64,000 nucleotides of DNA, taken from contig OX453273.1 of NCBI GenBank assembly GCA_949710005.1, positions 38,005,038 to 38,069,037 of the forward strand, written 5' to 3'. Positions 54,401 through 61,579 of the stretch are shown in pieces. The position numbers and the translations under genes were made by a program. The notes under the pieces are model-generated. The model searched no databases. It saw only the letters and a list, made by a program, of their open reading frames with translations, and had not been told where the DNA came from. How positions within the stretch are numbered: the first letter of the stretch is position 1; the number at the start of each line of letters is the position of its first letter. The stretch comes from Ricordea florida. Its lineage: Eukaryota > Cnidaria > Anthozoa > Corallimorpharia > Ricordeidae.

Positions 54401-57400
54401 TGTCGGGGATTAGCTTTAATTTAGATATTTCTCATTTTACGGCCGCGAATGCAACGGGGCCGGCAAATTATTCGCTACTACAACTTTACATGTCTATAAA
54501 AAGATAACCAATAAGAATTACGAAAAAGCCTGACACCCTTTTAGAGATTGATGCTTGCTGATTTACATTGTGCAGTTCTTTTGCAGTAGTGGCTGCGTTT
54601 GATACCCGATAAATTCGGCGGAATGACACTCGGTCGTTTTCGGTTTATTGGCTTTTTTCTTCTCAATAATGGCTCTGCCAAACAACGGATAATTTTTTTC
54701 GAATTCTACAGTTCTTTACCTTTCTATTGATATATAGTTTGTGGTAGTTTACTTTAAAACAACGCGCGTACGAATTTTTTTCCGAAGGACACCCGCGAAG
54801 GTATTGTGTAACCTTAAGACAAAAGACAAACTAGCGTCTACAGCGTTAACGCATCACCAGAGCGAATGACCAAGGGCTAGCGCACTGACAAAACACTAAC
54901 ACTCGAAAGGTCAGCTTCTCTTTAATCTGACGGTGGTACAACTTACATTGTTATATACCTAGATTTTCACTCAACAAAACGAACACTGTGTTTGGATCAT
55001 TCTTGGTCACGTGCCCCTGATCAAATTCCATTGTATCACGACCCGCGGGATAAAATTGCGCAGTTGCTGCCCGAGCGCCAGTCGTGCCGTCTTTGTTTTG
55101 TTTGTTTTTGGTAAATGATTGCTTGAGGGAAAGTCTAAATATATAACAAACGCACTTAATGTACGGTCCCTTGGAAAACTGGTTAGTTTTGTTTTCCCTC
55201 GAGTCCTGATGTTTCCCTCGACTTCGCCTCGGGAAACATCAGGACTCTCGGGAAAACAAAGCTAACTGTTTCCATCGGGATCATACATTAAGTATATATT
55301 GTAAAACCGTTTGATAAGCTATTATCGGTGCAATGGAAAAGCGGCCTTGCAAATCAACGCCACCTTAACGAATCGTCAAAAAAGAAAATCCTTAAATCAG
55401 GGAAACTAAAAAAGTAGCAAAAAGGCAAGAAAAATAAACTGAACTCAAACTACACTCAAGCCATTTCCCATTAACATCTAGTGTATAAGATGTTATAAGA
55501 TGTTTCATCGTCGTATTAGAAATTACAAAACAATTCCCACACATCTCAAAAATTATGAAACACCATAACACAGCATCCTTTCTACTATTTCTTATGACAA
55601 TTAGAGGATAATGGATAGTCGCGCGGAGACACGAAATTTCTACGACGAGACATCCCTCATCTAACAGCGACCTTGTCACTTTTCCATTTCTATTTATTAA
55701 TATACTATTAAGTTAAAACGTGAGCCAACGTGGTAGCAAATCAATAAAAATAGGCTGTCCAGGAGTGCAGGTATCTACAGGAATGCCCAGCAAGCAAAGC
55801 ACACGTTTCAAACTGAACAAAAATTATCTCGCGCATCTGTGAAAACTGGGTCTGGTTATTAGAGCAAGAAGAATGAAAATATAGAAAATTGTGGCTGAAA
55901 ATTTCCCTTCAAAATCGTCGAAGACCACAAGCAAAGCGGAGCCAACGCCATGTGGAAGATATCGGAGTCCAGCGAAAAGAATCAGAGAAGACGAAGATAA
56001 TCCGAGATATTGCGATTATTTGCCGAAAGGTTCTTTTGTTACTTACGGACATGACAACGTAGTGTCTACGGGTTCTGCAGGAAGCCGGTAGATACAAAAA
56101 CTCTATCCCGCCTTTGATATCACTCATGCGTAATACAATTTTTTATCGATTTGTTACCACTCTGTATACCATTAAATTTTATATAATAATTAGCATTACT
56201 AAAATTGGCGGACTTATTTTAAATAACACGAGTTCATATTTATGTCGGACTTTACAGCTTCGATGCATGCTATAACGAGAAGAAACTCGCATAAATTTAA
56301 CACGGAAAATGTGAGTCAAAATTGCTGTAAGCATTGCTTCTCACCTTTTTGGTACAACCCTCATTGGACCATGAAGATTGGGAGTGATCCCAGTAGACAC
56401 ATCTACAGAGGAAGAAATAAGATACTAAGTTAGTAACGTCTGAACGTTGCTACGGCTCCACCAGTACTGAGTAATATAGCTCCACTATAATATAGCTACG
56501 TTCTTATGCGCGCTCTGATTGGTCAAAAACCTATACTTTATCAGAGTACAAAACATAGAAAAAGCGTGTTTTATTGTTTTTCGCCACATTACCTCTACTC
56601 AACAATTCTGTAAGAGAGAGTTCTCTGCGAAGCAGCAGAAAGTTTTGAAGCTGAGAATAATAAGACAAATAAAGAAGAAAAAGCGAAAACAGTCGAGAAG
56701 TTGGTATTAAATGGCCAATGTAGAAAATGTAGAAAACACTCGCCTGCGGCTCGTGTTTTCTTTATTTCACTCGTGTTCTCAAATACCCGTCGTGTTTTAT
56801 CACAGTGTAATACACGGCTTAGGCTTCTTTATTTGTTAAATAATATCCCTATTATCAGTGTTTAATGTACAATTGTTTCATTCGCTCTGAGGGGGTGTTT
56901 ACATAAGAAAACTCTCTCCAGCGGGAATTAGATCCACGTTTTGACATTGAAATGAGGTCAGAAAGGCTTATTAACATACGTATAAACGAATAAACAAATA
57001 GGCCGCCGGTGTGAAAGTTATTTAAGCAATCAACCAAATGCTACTAAACGATATCAAATTTGGCTTACTCGGCCCCTTTCGGAGTGATTCGCCCGTTGTT
57101 CGCGTAGACTCGATACGTCACTGGGTTTGCACTGCTGATCTGTGTACTGGAGTCACTTGGTGACGTTGAAATCACCTAAAAGTAAAACAAACAAAAAAAT
57201 GACACAAAATAATAATAACACACAACAACAACACATACATCAATTTCTATCAGCATTGTTTACCTTTAAAGCAAATTCAATTTCCTAGATGCTATTTTAT
57301 TCGCGTGAAAATAAACACCGATTCGACACACCCGAATGATCTTCGATTTTCCGAAAATGACTCTATCACTCACTCTATCACTCAACTCGATAACATAGCT

Positions 57401-60400
57401 GCTTCCATCTACGATGAGAAGCTGCAAAAAGATTATGTTTTCTTATTGAAAAATTAATCAAATAAAGGTTTAGACAAATGCGTGTAGGAGTGAGTAAGTG
57501 GATGAGTGCGTGGGTGGTTGGGTGAGTGAGTCGGATGGGAAGGGAAACTTTTAAACTTTCAACTAAGAATTCTTGCACACTTTACCTTTGATTTCAATAC
57601 AGCACGCTCACCGGGTTTGTCAAACCAGTGAGAGGTCTGGTAATCAATGAAGTGAACATCACGACACTGAAAAATAATAATAATAAAACCTGTTGTAGTT
57701 CAACTTTTTCCTTGGTTCAAATTTTATTTTCCTTTGTTTCAAATTCATTATCATACATTATCATACATTACCATACCAGAAAACAAAGGAAAATAAAATT
57801 TGAACCAAGGAAAAAGTTGAACTACAACATATCCACTGCATAAATGTTTTTGCTCATAAAAGGAACAAACTGTTTTGTAAAATGGTCACCGACAGACACG
57901 CCTATTGAATGTAGAAGGAAAAAAGGAAAAAAGGAAATAAAATACCTGGTCGCCGGTGTTTGAAGCTCCAGATGAGTCAACCGAGTAAAAGTTTGAAGGA
58001 TACTGGAAGTAATCATTCCCTCTGCTACAATGGTTAAGACAGTGCCACACAAAAGAGAGAAAGAGATATGAAATAAAATCAACACAAGGTTTTTGGCTGT
58101 TCCAAGCTTTCTTGACTCGAATAATATAAAACATCTTTGTGAGTGGTTTTGCCATGTTTCTTTAAGCAAACACCTTGCAAACGTCTGCCACGTAACAAGA
58201 ATTGTCTTGTACGGAATACCAACAGAATCAATGCACCCTCCATTCAGGAAACACACTCGGGACCAGGAAGAGGCGTTCCTTGTAAGAAGCGTCCCCTGCA
58301 TAAAGTTGTCCGTTAAACACAGGTGTTCTCCCTTAAATGGAGGTGCACCCTAGGTAGAAGCGTCTTCCCAGAATGGAGGTACATCCTCAATGGAGTTATA
58401 CTGCCTTAGAAAAGTTGTGCCTTGAAGAGAGCTTTCCCTTGGGTGCAGGTACAAGTTAACTTAATTAGAGAGTAAATTAATGAATAGATGTCCACCTTCT
58501 ATAGAGATGTCCATCGACGAATGAATGTGCACCCTCAATGAAGGTGTCCACCTATGAATGGATGTTCACCCTCAAGGGAAGTGTCCACCCCTGCATGAAG
58601 TTGTCCACTGAACAAAAGTGTGCCTAAAAGAAGGTTTACCCTGAAAAGCGTGATGACTCACACGATGACTCACAAATGACTCACCCAGAATTGATCTTGA
58701 GTCCGTTTAGTTGAGCTGGCGTTCGTCTGAATCCCTCCGCTGTAGCATATTTGCCCTGTATGGAGGCCTCCTGCCCGTCATCATCACACGGCAGACCATA
58801 CAGCAGTGAGAAACTAAACAGCTCAAACGTCTTTGACAGTTGATCTTGGCCCCTACGTGTAATAGACATTATGTTTTCAAAGACAGTAAACCTAAGGTGC
58901 TTTATTCATCAGCGATTTGTGGGAGTTTTGTTTTATAGCGTATTCTTCATATTAGCAAATTACTTAACATGAATTGATTTAGGTAAGGCAGATCACGACA
59001 TCGGGTCTAACAGTGCAAGGGTTCCCTAACATTCCACAGCGCAGCAGTTGAGAGTAAAGATGAAAGTAAAAGGATCGCAATGAACGAGAGGAAACGGACG
59101 CAAGATTAAGGACGATCAACAATTAGACCCGTAGCCCTTGAGGGCGAAGGGTCTAATTGTTTTGGCATCACCCGAGTAGTCGGACAGAAAAGGCAATAAC
59201 AAAGTTAGCAAATGCCAGTTGAAGAAAGATTTATTTGGGAATAAAACGAAAGAAAGCGTCACAAATTTCGCTACTAGAGGACTAAGTAATAGTCCTCTAG
59301 CAGCGTAGCCAATCAGATTGCAGCGTTTGCATAAGTCCACTAGCTGGGTGATACAATTCAAAGTTAGCACGGGCTTGGGTACAAGCTTTGATTGCCTAAA
59401 TTGTCCAAATCCAATAAACACTGTCGACCATTTCCAACGCACTTGCAGTTCACTTGAAGTTGGTATGCCATAAATTAATAAGACACTTAATGAAACAGCA
59501 AAAATTATTAAGCCAAATAATGTAAAAGTAAGGGCGCATTAGTGCTGACCATTTACTCCCCGTTACTTTACCATAGAACGGTGAGAAACACATTTAACAG
59601 AAAAGCAAAAATCACCAAGCCAAAAGAAGCAACAGTCTGAAAGCAAGGGCGCATAGGCGCCGGCCAAGTTATTCATCGTTACACAAAACAGTTCAGTCTT
59701 AAATGATCACGCCGCGCATCTAGATATATGAAATAAAGAGTCTTATATCATAAATACTGATGAAATACCAGGACTGTTCCTTTTACTTAAAAATCATATC
59801 TTCATCGCGCGCAGTGAAGATACTATTTTTTATCTTCCACGTGTGAGGATATTGATGTCTCCATGCTTACTAAAATTATTAATCAATTACAAGAGAGCTT
59901 TCCGCTCAGACGCGCGGCCGGTTATTTTGAAACTTCATTCTCAAATGGCTTCGAGGTACGAAGACAGTACAGTTACCCCTGACGTTCTCGAAGAGCTGCC
60001 AAATTTTCACATCGAGTTGTGTTTTATGTGGAAATTTCATCAGTATCTTTAAAACAAACAGAGCTTCGCTCACTCGTGAAATTCGTATCCCCGCGCGGCC
60101 ACGTAATATCCTCTATGACATTTCCGGTACTGTAATGGTAGTAAAATAAATAACTTACAATTTAGATACATTGCCGAGTGCAAAAATAGTGTTCAGAAGT
60201 CTGGCTTACCTTGTGTCGTCTCGATCGGGGTTCAGTAGCTCATCAAAGATATTCATTAGCAACTGCTTGGATGTATCCTGCAATCTAAAAACAAACGGGA
60301 ATTTATGCTCTAAAAGGATCGATTGATCTTCGATAAATATATGGAGCGTTTTTCAATTTTTTTTTTTTCAAGTAACGTATCTGACCAATAATAAGAGAAT

Positions 60401-61544
60401 CACACAATCCAAAAAATCCAACCACAACAAAAACGAGAACATGACACGAGACTCTAGCCACTAAAACTAGGAATGTAAAACCAACCCAATTGACAGTAAA
60501 CTGACAACTGCGTTTTTGTAATTAAGATGAACAGCGTCAGTGTAAGTTGTATGAAATTTTAGAACGTGATTGAAAGCAAAACATGCTTGAATATGAGTGT
60601 GTCCATGATACTAACTGTCTTTCTTTAAGCGTGGAGCGGTTTTTCTTATCATTCAAGATGACCTCTATTGTACCACTCGTCAGTTCTAACTGATCTTCAT
60701 CTAACGTGTTCTTGACATTTGCTTCAAGATCGGAAAGAATTCTGCAAATATGGAATAAAGAAGGAAAAGAATCAACATCGTACTTTACAAAAACGCGATG
60801 ACTAAAGCTAACAAAACAGGGGTAAACAACATATCTAACTTTTCTGTGGCGGATTTAAACCAGAGCGCTCCCTGCCCAACCCAACCACGACCTCGCTCAC
60901 TGGACATGGGACTTCTTTTTTTAACGCCACAGCAACAACAACTTTATTTATTTAACTAAATATAACAATTAGTGGATGGCTTACCCCACAAATAGCTAGA
61001 AAAAGCTAATCAAGGCGGGGCAAGCCAAATAAAAGAACACTCCTATTAAAAGACAATAAATTCAAGGAACTACACTTTAACAAATTAATGATACAGATTA
61101 CAAAAGGATCGATTATTAACGAGTATCCATTAACTAATAATTAATTAAAGGCCAGCAAGTTAACGGCAACTATATTACGCTAACTAATCAGAAACACAAT
61201 TTACATGAAAATTGACTACTTACAAAAACTGTAAGCTAATAAACGTAACATAAAATTGTAGAATTTGGAAGCAAATGAAAGTAGCAGCAGAGATAATCAT
61301 ATATATATATATATATAGTTGTTGCGGGAGAAAAAACACACAAACAAACTACAGGTTTATCCCTACAAGCCTGTTTCGTGGTTGCCCACTCATCAGGGGA
61401 TATCCCCTGATGAGTGGGCAACCACGAAACAGGCTTGTAGGGATAAACCTGTAGTTTGTTTGTGTGTTTTTTCTCCCGCAACAACTACTTCGCTCTACGT
61501 TCACGTATTGAGCACTGTTTTACGATTAATCAACTTTTACACTT

Positions 61545-61579
<35 letters not shown>

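Larger units (their letters stand above)
61316..61487. mobile_element. 172 bp palindrome of two opposed hammerhead units
   Basis: Perfect inverted repeat without spacer, centre between 61401 and 61402 (GGGGATATCCCC). The arms read TAGTTGTTGCGGGAG...CCACTCATCAGG. Each arm carries a full hammerhead consensus, described in the next entry. It is bordered by AT runs. The two open frames seen here are the same sequence read on either strand, not genes. Confidence 0.9.

Noticed and set aside
54147..54413. 88-residue frame in the TTAA element
   Set aside because: Most of it is the inverted-repeat arm, and its mirror copy on the other strand is not open. No family likeness.
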